Below are positions 12,464-27,000 of a stretch of DNA of 64,000 nt, one piece after another; position 1 is the first letter of the stretch, and each line of letters opens with the position of its first letter. The DNA is from Apostichopus japonicus (lineage: Eukaryota > Echinodermata > Holothuroidea > Aspidochirotida > Stichopodidae). A program made the translations under genes and the position numbers. Below the pieces are notes generated by a model. It did no database searches and had not been told where the DNA came from. It saw nothing but the letters and a program-made list of their open reading frames with translations. Where the stretch lies: positions 23,607,917-23,671,916 of the forward strand of contig NC_092571.1 in assembly GCF_037975245.1 (NCBI RefSeq). Direction: 5' to 3'.

Positions 12464-12794
12464 ATAACGTTACGCTTTGGGCCGACCGGCTAGCTATACG
12501 TTAACTTCGTTCGTATACGTACGTAGCTAGCATATAGTAAAAAATAACCCAGATACAGTATAGATCGCATAAAATCCATGCAATTCCTGAGTTTGTGTGA
12601 CTCAGACGGCGCAGGGTGAACGGTAAGTTACACATTTTATGCCATCATAAAAATGCTGCTCTTTTTCATCTAATTTAATTGAGCCCTTTATATACTGAAG
12701 GGATCGCATGTGGAACAGATGTCAGATTTTGTTCCCCTAAAAGATGTACATTTCACCGTAGTGCAGTGATCTTAATATTTAACTGAATCTGTTA

Positions 12795-13370
12795 TTTCCA
12801 TGAAAAGTTATTCAAAGCAATCATCAACAGGCCAATATCGACCCCTGAACTTTGAAATGCTTCCCCGAAAGGCTCCAGTGTGTTTGACTGCAAAGACCCT
12901 AACTAAAGACACAAAAATCAAAGTCTATAAGGCAGTTGTTATCCCAACATTTTTATACGCTTGTGAGACATGGACACTATACAGAGAACATTTAAAGTCT
13001 CTTGAGCACTTCCACCAGAGAAAGCTTCGACAAATCCTCAACACCGAATGGCAAGACCGACCGTCATACAATCAATGAAGTGCTGCTTCAACATGCAGAT
13101 TCACTCAGTGTTGAGGCACTAGTTACCAAGGCAACCCTTTCACGGAACGCCGATCACGTAGTTCGTATGGATGATGATCGCCTATCAAAGCAGCTACTGT
13201 ATTCAGAGTTGGCTGAAGGAGAAAGGGAGCAGGGAGGGCAGCACAGACGACACAGAGACAATCTAAAACAAAACCTCAAATAGTGTAATATCAATGGAAC
13301 TTAGAGCTGGCCCATGACAGGGCCAAGTGGCGAAGCACTACCCCTCCCCCCCCCCCCCCAAATAAAAAAG
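12795..13370 (+). pseudogene. Decayed non-LTR retrotransposon (LINE) reverse-transcriptase 3' fragment
   Basis: Frame 12800-13078 encodes the distal end of a LINE ORF2 protein: KVYKAVVIPTFLYACETWTL, followed by LEHFHQRKLRQILN, which is characteristic of the region after the reverse-transcriptase palm. After a frameshift near 13060-13075 the next frame continues the same family (VLLQHADSLSVEALV, RMDDDRLSKQLLYSEL, then a basic tail), with further decay beyond the stop near 13283. The 5' part with the endonuclease and catalytic YxDD is absent. It is 5'-truncated and broken and makes no protein. Confidence 0.8.
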
Positions 13371-13549
13371 AGTTTGATCACTCTCGAAGGAAACCGAATG
13401 AAGCACCACGATGAGCGAAAGCAAGAAGGATGACGAGAGCTGATAGTCCTACTGTTTCAAAATGGAGACTTTACATGTACTACTTGTGGGAAGCATTGTA
13501 AGTGAAGGATTGGTCTATTTAGACTTAATAAAACTCATTTATCGGGTAC

Positions 13550-14074
13550 TTAAAGTCTCAATGTGTGTTTGCCAAATTTTGACTTCGACCTCTTAAGTTT
13601 ACTGCCCTAATAAAAGATCAGTGAAAATAATATCGTTCTATGCAATTTTCATATTAATAATCATTATGTTTTTTTAGTTATCTGCAGTCGTTAAACATTT
13701 TGAGCTGAATAAAATTCCCCAGATTTGTTAACGAGTCCGTAGATTCTACATACTTCATTCAAATTTGAGAGCCCCGCCCAACAGATCATGCGCCAATCAA
13801 ATATGTCTGTTTTGTTTACGACCGTTAGGCATAGTACTTACGAGTATATATAGGTTACATTTTGTGTAATGAACATGCTGAGATGGGCGGTCGCAGTGAT
13901 TTTACGGTAAATCGTTCGCACCATAAGGGCAACAGAAAATAAATTTCTTTCGATTGCGACAGCGTTTCTCCATTAAACCCACCTGGTCAGAGAGCATTTA
14001 GAATAAGAAACATTGAATCTGCTTCGGAAGTTTATTTTCCGAAATTCATCAACAAACACACATTGAGACTTTAA
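13550..14074 (+). mobile_element. MITE family 2, copy 2 (TTAA-flanked, 525 bp)
   Basis: It starts TTAAAGTCTCAATGTGTGTT and ends with the exact inverted complement running into TTAA. It is the better preserved copy of the family at 6363-7058 but lacks about 170 internal bases. It sits just downstream of the LINE fragment. Confidence 0.85.
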
Positions 14075-15020
14075 TCTGTGTTTGGTGTTCTATGCAACGG
14101 AATCATCGCCTCAATGGCCATATACTGATATACACACACAACCATATATTCAGTAACTGTCGGATATTTTGTTTTGTGAAGGTATTCCCCGTGCCCTATT
14201 TTTCTCTCGATTGGTTTCATTACCCTGCTGGGTGATATGAACAAATCTTCATATACAACTAATCTTTTCGTTTTCATTTTCGCTTACCGATGGCGTTTTT
14301 TATTTAACTTTTCAAAAGGAACCGTGATATTTTCGTGTTAAGTACATTCCTCTGCCTGACCTACACAAGAGCAGCAATTTTGCCATTCTAACCCCCCCCC
14401 CCCCCTCTCAAAATAATAATAATAGTAAGAAAAATATTGTATCTCTCATTTTCGCTTCTAGCTTTTAGAGTAGCAATTTGTGTTAAGTTTGGTTAAATAT
14501 ATTTCGATACTGTCAAATACTAAAAATACTACAACAATGAGCTCAGCTCAATAACTCGACTAAATAGTCAAGTCTTATTCAACTGCTAAAGAAAGAAGGT
14601 TGAAGGGGGGGGGGGGGGGTAGTGGTAGTGGTAGGGGTAGTGGTGAACACTATTTGACCCACATACACACCCGCAACTAACTCAACATACAAACATAAAC
14701 TAACCCCCTTACATACTCACACACCATAGCAAAAATGACCGTACAGTACCCTTGTAGCTGGTGCATGCTAACTACTCTTAGACAACCCTTGTTTGGAAAG
14801 ATGAAGAGCGCCACACTTTGTTATACTGTAAGGACGATGGTATAGATGAAGTCACATTTATATGAAATAAAGTTGAGTTTAACTGACTGTTGCCACTAGT
14901 TAAAGCTCTGACGTTATTCTTGTAACAACAAGCACATTTAGCTCTAGCGATATTTTTGGTAACAACAATAAAGTATACCTTGTTAATTGTGAGTAACAAT
15001 AATACCCTGTGTCTGTAAAG
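14075..15020. other. Intergenic region upstream of the SLC22-type gene
   Basis: No coding sequence is recognised. It holds poly-C (about 14392-14405) and poly-G (about 14607-14618) tracts and a GTAGTG repeat. The last few hundred bases should contain the promoter and 5' UTR of the transporter gene. No core promoter motif was clear. Confidence 0.4.
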
Positions 15021-18000
15021 ATGGATTTTGAAGCTATTCTAAAAGAGGTAGGCCCCTTTGGACGGTATCAAAAGTGTGTGTTACTTCTTTTCAGTTTATT
15101 GATTCTTGTAAACACGACACATCTCTATATACAAGTATTCAGCTCAGGCAAAGACGTTCATTGGTGTAAATCTTGGCCAAGCGATGATTGTTCTAATTTA
15201 GTTATTTCTAATCCTGACAACTGTGAGGATTTGAAGAGAAGGCTATCTATTCCGAAGACAAACAATGGGGAGGTTAACAACGGGAGTGGTGGGTACGATC
15301 AATGTACGAAATACAACGTCAGCGGTATCGACCTCCAAACAGCGATAGATCTTGGTGATGACGTCACGAAGCTAGACGTGATCCCTTGCGATGAAGGATG
15401 GGAGTACGACCGGAGCACATTTCCGAGTACCATTATACAGGATGTAAGTTTGATATAAAAGCGTTTGTGTTTTGTTTTTGTGTGTGCTGGTGTGTGTGTA
15501 GGCATGACACACATGACAATTTTAAATATTAAGCCTACCTATCTCGCCAAAACAGAAATCTAAAACTTAAGATATTATTTTTGTTAACCCTTCTTTCATA
15601 AATATTATAATGTGAAATTGATGGGAATATTTTATATTGCAGCCTTTAGATATAAAACAATGTGAGAACTTAGGAACTTCAAGGTTCCTGGTTTTATTAT
15701 AATCCAAAGTAAGTATGTAATATGTAAACTTATATTTTGAAATCACGCCTCTCCTCTTTCTAATATGTACTTTCATGATTTTAATGAGATCAACACACAG
15801 GCCTAGTTGTTATTCATGTTTCTCCTATAGTATTCATTAGTTTATAAAAAGACTAAGCAGTGACGTAACCAATATCATCTTGACGAACACACATATTATA
15901 CATTAACAATTCTTTGAAACATGTTCGCTCAATTAACGTTCTTTAAAAATGTTCGTTAGCAACTTTTTTCGTTCTCATGTAGGATATTGCTTTGTAAAAA
16001 CGTATAAAAATAAACGTTATAATGACGTAATTATGAAGCTATCGCTAAATGACTGCATTACGTTGCTACAAAGTCATGTCTTTACAGAGCATTCGTCTTA
16101 ATGGCACTATAAAATTGCCTTAAACGCTACTAAAAGGTAATACTTTTTGAGACTTTTAGTCCTCCGGTTCTCCTTTGCTCCATTTCCAAAAAAAAAATGA
16201 TCAGAAATGCATTTTGTAGGATTGGTTCAGTTGTCATACATGTTTATGTTATATGAAGGAGGACATTAAAAGAAACACACTGGTGAAAAAAACTGTTCAA
16301 ATATCTTTATGGGTTAAAGAGATATTCAAGTGTAAAGTTTTATCAGATTGTGTAGAAACTGCTGAAATCTGGCTAGCTGTGATGTCACATCCTCACATTC
16401 CTGAAAAGTGTTTGTTTTTTTTCTCTAAATATTTTGTGAGATTTCATGACTTTCAACCAAAAGATATGTCAGGAGATCTCACATTTGTCAAAGGAAGTAT
16501 GTGAGATTAAACATCTGAAGAATTTTTGATTATATTATTTTCAAATGTGTAAAAAAGTGAGGACGTGACGTCACACCCTCACAGTAAGTCTTTCTACACC
16601 AGTCGTTTTCAAAGAAATTTTGATATCTTTAAATTGTCATTTCTCCTTAACAGAGCATGCTATCATGGTAGTTTCTTCACTGTTCTTTTTGTCTTTTTGT
16701 GCTCTTTCATGCGAAATAGACATGTCAAATACCTGAACCAGTCCTTTAATTGGAAATGAGTATACAATACAAAAACTACGATCGTGGCAGTAGAGGGCCA
16801 CGTCGGGAGCGGAACTTAACCATGTCACTGGGCCCTTTATTTTTTCATTGAGAATACATTTCCCAGGGTCCCTTAATCGACCTTAGGCATTTTCATCTCT
16901 CAATTCCCATGATACCAATTTTAATAAGTATAACTGAGCTTCTCAAATCAAAGCATGAAAATGGTAAACCGGCATTTTTTACAAGAATAATATTTTATTT
17001 AAATGCTTGAAATCCAGCATGCAAGTTTAACACGCCATGATTCCATCATCCGTATAAAACAGTGATTGTATATCAAACGTGGGAAGTATATACGAACCCG
17101 TATAAAATTTCGTCTGTTATCATATGACTATATCAGGTGCGTATCCAGGGGGGGGGCGTTGGGGGCGCGCGCCCCCCGGGTAAGGAAAAGAGGAGAAAAA
17201 AAGAGAAGAAAAAAGGGAAAAGGAGGGGGAAAAGAGAAAAGGAGGAGAGAAAGGAAGGGAAAAGAAAAAGAAAAAAGAGAGAAAAAGGAGAAAAGGAGGG
17301 AGTAGAAGATAGCCAAGACCTCGGGAAGAGAAAGAGGAACAGTCATATTTAAAGCGCTGATCCCTATTATATACACAGGGTAGCCAGCGACAGATCAAGG
17401 ATTACGGAGCGGTGTGCGCCTCACCCTACCCCTTACACCGACAACTCCATTTTTGACGTTTCCATTTTTCCTCTCTCACTAATGTATCTATATAAATACT
17501 ATATATGGTCTATCATAACGCGTGTTTGTATGGACGCCTTAAACAATTGTTCAATTGTGCTATATGGAACCAACTGTGGCTGGTCTTGAACTCGACCGAG
17601 TCGTGGGGGAACATGACGCATTTCGGGAAGGGGGCAACCGCACTCCCCCCCCCGAGCAAATTTTCTTTATAACATCGCTAGTAATTTCAAAATAGACAAT
17701 GCTTAGATGCAACTTACAAGGCCTGGGAAGTGTCATTTCCAGCGATCTGGGAGGCATTTTCGGCCAAAATTTTTCTTGTACGCTTCGCGCCAACTTATGG
17801 TGGCGCTTCGCTTAGATAGTTTGCCTATAGGCTTCAACCCTCCCTTGGCAATTACTCGCTACACTCCTGTTCGAATTTGTAAAGCAAAGAGCAGATATAA
17901 CATCATATCAGTGAGCATTGAAATGCAAGTTCCACGATGAACAGCCTAAAAAACTGTCTATGTGTGTAGTCAAAGGCGTAGGAGCCCAATTGGATTTGGG

Positions 18001-21000
18001 GGCTGTAATGACTCGCCCGAAAAAAAAGCCAAAATTTTTCACGCGCTTCGCGCGCGTCCAACATATCGATGCCAATATCACATAAGCAAGCATCGGTCAT
18101 TACATTGCATGGCATCGTGTACCTTACGGTCCGTGAAAGTTGCACAGTATACCGCCGGATGCTAATGTAAACAACCAAATGTCTTATGTAGATAGAGAAA
18201 AAGCATACAGATCCATCTATGTCAAAACTCTCTTTTACAGTAGTAATGTCGGCCAAGCTTAGAACTTTATTTTAATTACCAAGGAGATCATTTTTAAGCT
18301 ATTCCTTGCTATTTATTTTTCTTTCATGCAGTAGGTGCCCGAAAATGGGAAAAATTTGGTTGCGGGGGGGGGGGGGGGGGCTGCAGCCCCGCCTCCTATG
18401 GGACCTACGCCTATGTGTGTAGTGCTCGGTTTCGATATACCTGATATCGGAAATATCTGCTATTTTTCATTTCCTTCAACGAAGTTTCATAATAGCCATT
18501 ATAAGGGGTTTTAATATTTCTACACCAATAAATTAACTGTGTCGGAATTTTCGAAAATTTCCTGACCAACATTCTTCATCATACTTCCTCTACTCGTGCA
18601 ATTTTGACCTGTATATTAGGGGTTCAAGGAGTTTTTCTATATTGGTTGTCCATAGATTGAATTTTGTGTAACATTATGGGTATGTTTTGAAGTGATTTTT
18701 ATTCACGAGAAATGTGAATTTTCAAATTCTCAACAAATAATGGGCTTAAAACCTTGAAAAGTGGGGCTTTCGGATATTGTGGGCCGTGACGTAGAATCAC
18801 CTACAAAAGCAATGATCCATAGGACATGCAATCAGGTCGAACATGATGTGTGACTGGTGACAATCTTCAAAAAGGTTATGGATGGAAAAAAAAACTTTTG
18901 GGAACTACTTGGTTCTCAGGCAAAAGTGTACATCTGGTTGGACATTTTCAAGCCCGAGAAGTGCCATTTCCGGTGATCTGGGGGGTATCAAAACAAGAAA
19001 TTTTCTTGTACGCTCCGCGCCAACCGATGGTGGCGCTCCGCTTAGATAGTAATTCGCGCCCCCCGGGTTAGAAAATCCTGGATACGCGCCTGTATATGGT
19101 TGTTATATAATAAAAAAATTAACCATTATAGATATAATACAAAGTAAACAAGAAAAGTACAGATCTGCTACGGTTAAATAATTAAATAAATATGATTTAT
19201 CTTAAATAAAATAAGATAACTATATGGGTTAGAAGTGCCACTAACAATAAAATTGTATATTGCGAGCTGCACCTAATCTTGATACCGGTTAAATTGTGAA
19301 GAGATAAACATGTTGAAAATGAAAAACACGTCAAGTAGATTAATATTAATGAAAAGTACCATCCAAAAAGTTACGGCGTTATATTACCTGCAACGTATAG
19401 GGAAGTGTGACGATAAAACAATAGGGCCTTCATATTACCGGTTGCTATGGTGATATGTAAACACCGTTATTGAAAACACGTTGATGACGGTGTAGGACTT
19501 GTGGAGAAGGCGCTGTTATAAATGTCCTGAAAGAGCTGTACGTAGAGACCCCGGTTCTGAGTCCAGAGATGTATATAAAAGCATACATCACATAATGTCC
19601 CAATTGACTTACACACTAATTACATAAATCGAAGTAGTGTGGTGTAGAAGTCCTTGAAGAAACCTTCTGTTTTTGTTAAGTAAATGATGAAGGCTTCACT
19701 GGATAGCTGATGACACGGACCGGTTGGTCACTCATGGCGCCTTCCAATTTTCTGTATATTGTGACCACGATTTTGGTAGCCATTAGCTTTCGTCATTAAT
19801 AAACATCACACTTTCTTGATCAACTATAAACACATTTCCAACTCTGTATTTTGAAGATCTACACTTAGTAGTCTGAAATTGCCTCAATGTAACCAGTTTC
19901 TGCAATAGCCTACTTGTACTTCCATTCACGCTTTTAATTCAGAATACAAATCCCTTTCCAGTGGACTCGTGATAAACAGTTGACGTTACATCGTCAAAGT
20001 GTCGATGCAAGAGGACTGGGGTAGAGAGTGGATCTGTTAAGTCTCTCGGTTTTCGTGCCAAGGATCTAGTCTTGGGTGACTTTTATTCGAAAGAGTACCT
20101 GTATACTCTCAATTCTTTCTTAAGGATTTGTATAAAGTTAAAGTTAAGTTAAAGTTGAAGGCTTACAGTCTTGTATGAGGCTAAGGCCTCCTCACACGAC
20201 TGCCCAACTTAACCCCTGGTCATTGGTAACTTGTCACACCCACACACCAAAGTGTGCACAATTCAATCAATCTCTCCTGGGGTACCACAGTGCACCACAA
20301 CCACGTGTCCCCGGGGGACTTCCCATAGGGTGCAGCCACACACCGGCGCACGCAGCTATATTTACAAGTTACCTCGCAAGTCCCCGTTTATCCACCTGGT
20401 GAAGAGAGGCAAGATTAAGTGCCTTGCCCAAGGACACAACGCAAGGCTCTGGCCAGGACTTGAACCTCCAATCCTTAGATCACAAGTCCACTGATGCCTG
20501 ATGTTTTGGAAACCCCGTTTATATATAGCCTATAGTTATTGTGCAAGATTAGGTAATCGTACTTGCGCTTGAAAACCTTGTACACTTAGGCGTGCGTACG
20601 CATGCCATACTTGTACTTGTACTAGTGCTAATACTATAACTCTTGTAAACGATGAGCTTTCTCTCACGTGACTGTTTTGTTCATTGATTCAAGACAATTA
20701 TGCCTCTGATTCTCGAATACCATTGTTTTTACATACATCAATAATGTTTCTTACAGACATAATTTGTAACTCGTGCATTATATGATACAATAAACATTCA
20801 TCATTTTTCAGGACACGTTTAGATATGAGTAATCTTCGTATGTATCCCCGTTGACGTCATAATTCATGTTCCATCCTTCACCAAACCACTTCTGAACCCA
20901 TGTTCACTTTTCCCCAGTATTCCTATGTGCAAATGACATTAATTGTTCTCCTATTCATACCCCCACCCCCTCTCACTCTTCCTATATGCAATTAACATTA

Positions 21001-24000
21001 ATTATTCTCCTCTTCATACCCCCCCCCCACCCCTCCTCTCTCTCTCTGTCATACAGTTTGAGCTGGTTTGCGGGAAGTCCTACCTACCAAACATTGCCCA
21101 GTCTGCTTATTTTGTTGGTTACCTCGTTGGAAGTGCTATCGCGGGTCTAGCTGCGGACGTGTAAGTTAAATTCATTGAGTACTCAGACAGATAATATATT
21201 AGGCGTAACGATGTTACACGCTAACACTTTACAATTATCGCATATACTTTATCTTGAGGGCTCCTCTGGAAAGCAGTGCTTCTGCACTGAGCAGGACTAC
21301 CCTCATAAAAGATGACTATAATTATAATAATAACATAATCTCAATCTTCGTTTGTTTTTCTTTATATGTCCCATAAACATACTGCCTAGTCATGACATTG
21401 TTATCGGAATGATATCAGTTAATCATAACATACATATTTTAAACATCTAAATACGAGACCTGGTTACGATATTTTCAGTTCCCACTATCATGGTAATGTA
21501 CATTCTTCTACAACAACACACGATCAGATTTTGTAACGATAATTACCATAACTACCTTTAATTAGTTATATCGTCCACTTTTATTAGACCACGTGACTTA
21601 ATTTTTTGACGAATGTATTGCTGTTTCTGAAACTCCAATTCTTTTAGACATTTTGTTTTTATTTGCTTGTTTATTTTCAGTGTTGGTCGTAGAGTTTCTC
21701 TACTTCTTAATGTTACAGCTGCATTTGCTGTTGGTCTAGTCACCATGTTCACACCAAACATTGGTATCTTCATAGCTTTAAGGTTCCTCATGGCCGTGGC
21801 CGCAAAGGGTATCGGACTCATCTGTTTTGTGTCGAGTAAGTTGATCAATTTGATCACGGAACATGAATAACGTGTCTGGTCATCACACCGTCGTCATGCA
21901 AGTAGATATTCAGAAAGTAGTTTATCTCAACATATCTCATGCGACGAAAACTGTAGCAACATTAAGTGAAACCACTATATAGTAAGAGGTATATGGTAGT
22001 AGTTATGTGACAGTGGCAGTTGTAGCGGTATTAGTTGTAGCAGTATAGTAGTGGTAATAATAGTAGTGTTAGCACTGGTAGTTGTTGTGGTAGTACTAGT
22101 AGCATATAGTTGTAGTGGTAGCAGTAGTGTTGGTATAGTAGTAGCAGTAATAGTAATAGTATAGTAGTAGTTACATTAGCAATAGTAACATTAGTAATAG
22201 TAGTAGTTACATTAGTAGTAGTTGTGGCGGGAATATTAATAGTAACAATAGTAGTAGTATTGGTAGTAGTAGTTGTAGAAGTTGTCATGGTATCAGCAGT
22301 AACATTAGTAGTACAATCTTTTCAAAATTTTCATTGTACTTATTAGTAATACATGAACATATTTGCCATTGTTTCCATGCATTGACCTATCATTGCACCA
22401 TAACCGAGTGTCTTCATAAGGGGGGGGGGGGGGTTGATTTCTGTTTCAGAGTACACTGTTGTCGTCGGAGACGGCTCGCAAGGGGAATGAACCCTAGCGT
22501 GAAGCAAGGAGGCAAACGCCTGTAGGCTGCAGCGTGTTAACATTGGCTATTGTTCTTGTAAATCTTGTTCTATGCAAATTATTCGATAATATACGACAGA
22601 CTGTGCTTTATCAATGAAAGGAAAAGGAGAAAATTTACTCGTTTACATATGTTTCTTATGTGTCTCAAAACGACGAATCGAACACCAATATCATTCAAGT
22701 TAACGGTCCAACGTTAACTTCATACCATGTTTAAATCCACTTTCTTTTACAGTAACTGAAGTGGTTTCACCATCAAAGCGAATCCTAGTCGGTAATGTCT
22801 TGTGGATATTCTTCGCAATAGGATATTTTGTTCTTTCTGGGATGGCAAAACTGATTGCAAATTGGCGTCTCTTATCACTGATACTAACTCTTCCGTACAT
22901 AGTATTGTTGGTTATCTTGTTGTAAGTATATTGCTTTAAACTTGGATACGTTTTAATTTGAAAAGATTAGAAGTTTTTTCAGCCTTTTGAGTTTTAAACC
23001 TCGATTTTCGTGAACAAAGGTTATTTTGATATTGTAGAATTTGCTCTTTTCTCTGTTCGCACGATAGCATGTCTTTCACATAGAGTTAAAAACAATACAG
23101 TAACGTCGCAACAGTCACAGCTGTACGGGTGTGCGTGTGGGGGGGGGGGTTGTACAAAGGGTGCTTTTTTTAACGTAATGAGAAACCAAGTGTGCTGTGT
23201 GATGCCATTTTGAGCCTGGAATGAAGTGGCGATACATATATAGTCCGAGTAACATAGAATAAGGTTTGGTTTCGTATCCGGATAATTCAGGATCAGACAT
23301 TATTTCTGAATCATTTGTTTAATTTTTGTTTAATTATTTAATTTTATGAATTTTTTGAAATTTCTCTTACATTAGTAAATTTTAGATTGTTTCATCAATT
23401 TTCAAATTCTTATTTATTGATTTGAAATTTTTACAACATTTGGGAATTCTTGACATTTGTTATTTTATTAAAGTTTGTTGTTATAGTTGTGACACTTTAA
23501 GTCGTCATAAAATGTTTTCATTATCATCTAATACAGCTTCTTCCTACAAGAATCACCGAGATGGCTGCTATTAAGAAATGACAGCGTTAAAACACAGCAA
23601 GTGTTGACAAAGATTGCATCTATAAATCGGAGATCCGCTCCAGACGAAGAGGTTGTAAGCCGAGGTAATCCTGATATCTCTGAGGTGAGGGTACTAATTA
23701 GCGGATATCATGGCCAGTACATCTTATCAGTGCGTTACCTTGACAACGCTCATACATAGCTTTCAAATAATGTATGATCGCCTTAGCTGAAATGAAAAGT
23801 AAACCCAATTATTATAACGACGTTGATTTATGTGATATAAACGCCTGCGATAATGAAATAACTGAAAAACAGTTTACAAAACATTTTATTCCATTTGACA
23901 GATGCCACAGTTTCGATGTTCCTTCATTCACAACACTCAGTGGTGACTTGATCAAGTCTAAATATGACATCATCAACCTACAAATGCTTGAGTCTTTTTA

Positions 24001-27000
24001 GTATCTTCCCTGCAGGGAATTTTGGTTCACCCTGTAGAGTTGAGTCATCTCTGGTATCTCATCTTTACCATATATAGCAATATGAATGGCAAAGATGAGA
24101 TACCATTATAATGGTATAGTATACAACTATAGCTGGTGTATACTGGTGCTAATCAGGGCCCATCAGAGCCAGAAACACTGAGTTGGTAGGGGACCAACAT
24201 TTTAAGGAGAAGCAAGATACAAATGTCCTGTCACTCAAGGTGTGAATATCTTTCACTCATGATGGTGGCACAGATGATGGTGGTGGGTGGGGGTGGTGGG
24301 AGGGGGTGGGGGCTTGGAACCGGCTTCTAAGCCCCGGACTGGATTGCGGGCCTGTGGTACTATCAAGTAATAGTGGAATGATTGTCGTTTCAACGAAGAC
24401 GGTGGCAACTCACGTGTACGAGATCAACAAAGCAGTTTGCAAATGATACTTTACACTGTTGTATGCATGTATGTATTGAGATCCTCCTGCAAGCAGGAAC
24501 TCTCGAAGAAGCCATCATTGGCTTATCAAAGCCTCAGCTGAACGAAGTCAGTCTCTTAGATTCATATTTAACGTCCACGATTATGAATTGTCAATTGTCA
24601 ACAACTCTGTAACTGAACGACATACATTAATCTTGGAGTGACTCGAACTCGGGACCTTATGATTGAAAGGCACCGGCGATAACCACTGAGCTAGCACTCC
24701 TACACTGTGCGATCTAATCCATGACTTGGTGTAAATATTCCACTTTCTGTCCTTCGAGTTCTCTTAGAACAAGTTGTTAACAATTCACAACTTCCTATTC
24801 CGACCCTTTGAACACACAATTACAGCAATCGACGATTACACTTGATTGTTTCCGTCACATGGCGAAGAAATTAATATTTTTAAACTGGTCGATGGGAATG
24901 GAAAATACATCATTTAATAATGAATTGTCTGTCTGTGATGTGATTACTTCCATCCTTCGTCTACTGGTTTAAACATGTGATGATATATCACGACCATATG
25001 ATAAAAAAGAGAAAACCACATCGAAGTGAAAAACAAAATCCTACATCTCTTGTAGCGATAATAATATACCAAATGATCATGAAACCTCAAAGCTTTATCG
25101 ATATTCATCCGCCGTATGCTTTAAATGTCGGCTGCATATTCATAAACATACAGACGTATAAGACAATCGTATACATAAGACATAACGTGATAGTAAGGTA
25201 TCTCTTGTGGGTTTGAATCACTGCTTTAAAATGTGAACATCTAAGGTGCATGAACGGTATTTTTCGCGTTGAAACATAAAACCATGATGATAGTGATAAA
25301 TATATAATAAACAAAAAAGAAGGGTGGCTTTGATGATGGCGATGGCGATCATGGTGCAGACGATGGCGATAATGATAACGATGACAATGTTGATGAAGAT
25401 GACGTAGAAGCTTGACGATGGCGATGGTGGTGGTAGTGGTGGTAGGGGGAGGGGGTATGAAGTTAAATTATACAAATGTCATAATACTGTTTTGCATACT
25501 TTTAAAACATTTATGATATTATTTTATTACCTAACTCTTCCATCTGTACCCTCGATGCACACCCACGATGGTTCGGTAGTAACGTTCCTTCCTTCCTCCC
25601 TATAGCACCATGCAGAATCTCATCATCAGTGAAACATATGGCGTCATTAATATACGGAATACAATTAAGCCTTCCATATGTTTACAACGCTCTACCTATA
25701 AGAATCATTGAAAGTGTTTTCAGGAATATTATCAAACATATTTTCTCGCTCTGTGGGAGGGTATAATGTGAAATAGTAATTAACCAGAGGGACTCAACGT
25801 GTCTCTTTCATTTTTTTCTTTTCCTTACTTTTAGTTATCTTTAACTCAATGCTGTATTTTTATTAGTGTTGAAAACTTGCTGACTATTTTTTTATATTTT
25901 ATTTTAAATATTTTCTTATTCCTCTCTTTTAGAATAACGCAACCTTTGACAACCTAAAAGAGTTAATTCGAACTCCAGCAATTGTTCTAATTGTAGTCAA
26001 CATGTCTTTCAATTGGTAAGTTCTGAACACGGGACAACTTTGTAAATCGTAATTGAGTATTTTATTTTCTGTCAGATACTTCAGTCTACATCACCTAATT
26101 GCAATTTTTAATGTGTGACTTTAGGTAGAAGCTTGATGTTGACATGATATAGTCCAAAAAAGAAAAGAAAAAATGACAGTATTTGTGAAAGTATTTTTCT
26201 CAATACCAATAGTACGGTTTTCATAGTATATTCACCTTTAAAAAGAGTACCGATTGTCTGGACTGCTCCTTTAAGGCTTAATGGACGATGACGTCATCTC
26301 TTCATACCTAAATGTTAATGTCAGTCCAAATTATAGTAGTAAGTTTGAATAATTCAAACCAAAATACTTCACGTTCAAAATGTATTATGACTTATTTAGC
26401 CGACGAGATATATATTTGAATCTGGTCACCCATCATCGACAGAACCGTAGTCTTTTATACCAGTCGTTCAATGAAAATAGCGAAAATCAACTTACTGCAC
26501 ATTGTTACCGTTAATTCGTTCATGTCTCCCTTCTATTGCCAAAATAATGGTGTACTGTATTGTAGTTTAGCTAATATCTCTAATGAATTGTTGTTTCTAA
26601 TGTAATCTGAGCAATAATGCAACATGTTAACCAATGACTGATACGAGGCTTAAACACAACTCATATATCTCGCTATATCTTGCTATTAAAAGTATCTACA
26701 TAATGTTTGCAGGCATTTTATCTATATATGATTCATTTACGATTTAGGCCTATACGAAATTTTGCGATATCAGTTTGTAGAATCGTTTCTTTGTCATATA
26801 AAAAGCCGGGGGGAGGGGGGAACGAGGAAGCAATGGATATGGCGGTGGGGTTGTTGTATATAGAGGGGGGTTATAGGTTTCCTCCGTCGGAAAAAAATCC
26901 CCCCCCCCCAAAAAAAAAGGTTCATTCTGAGGCTACAAATTTTCCCAAACGTAATTTTGTGCTGATATGTATTATCCGATGACGGTGTATACCTTACACT

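Larger units (their letters stand above)
10756..12794. other. Intergenic region after the secreted-protein gene
   Basis: The first part is presumably 3' UTR, but no clear poly(A) signal was fixed. No coding sequence is recognised. Notable contents are the 88-bp palindrome at 11808-11895 and the tandem repeat at 12380-12463. Confidence 0.5.
17136..19092. mobile_element. Composite GC-rich TIR element with nested insertions
   Basis: The outer ends are inverted: GTGCGTATCCAGG at the left and CCTGGATACGCGCC at the right, each next to a GCGCCCCCCGGG block. Inside are a purine-rich stretch (17180-17340), a conserved roughly 110-base module at 17701-17815, a complete second element at 17971-18414, and a second module at 18945-19049. 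It lies in intron 1 of the SLC22 gene. No transposase was found. Confidence 0.65.

Noticed and set aside
16565-16759. Small ORF beginning MTSHPHS, with a near-identical ORF at 49137-49331
   Set aside because: Conservation follows from both lying in copies of MITE family 3. There is no start context, domain or evidence of selection on codons.
17066-17398. Lysine/arginine-rich ORF (plus) and phenylalanine/serine-rich ORFs (minus)
   Set aside because: They are translations of a purine-rich low-complexity stretch inside a repeat element.
22031-22288. Threonine-repeat ORF on the minus strand
   Set aside because: It is the reflection of a degenerate GTA trinucleotide tract.
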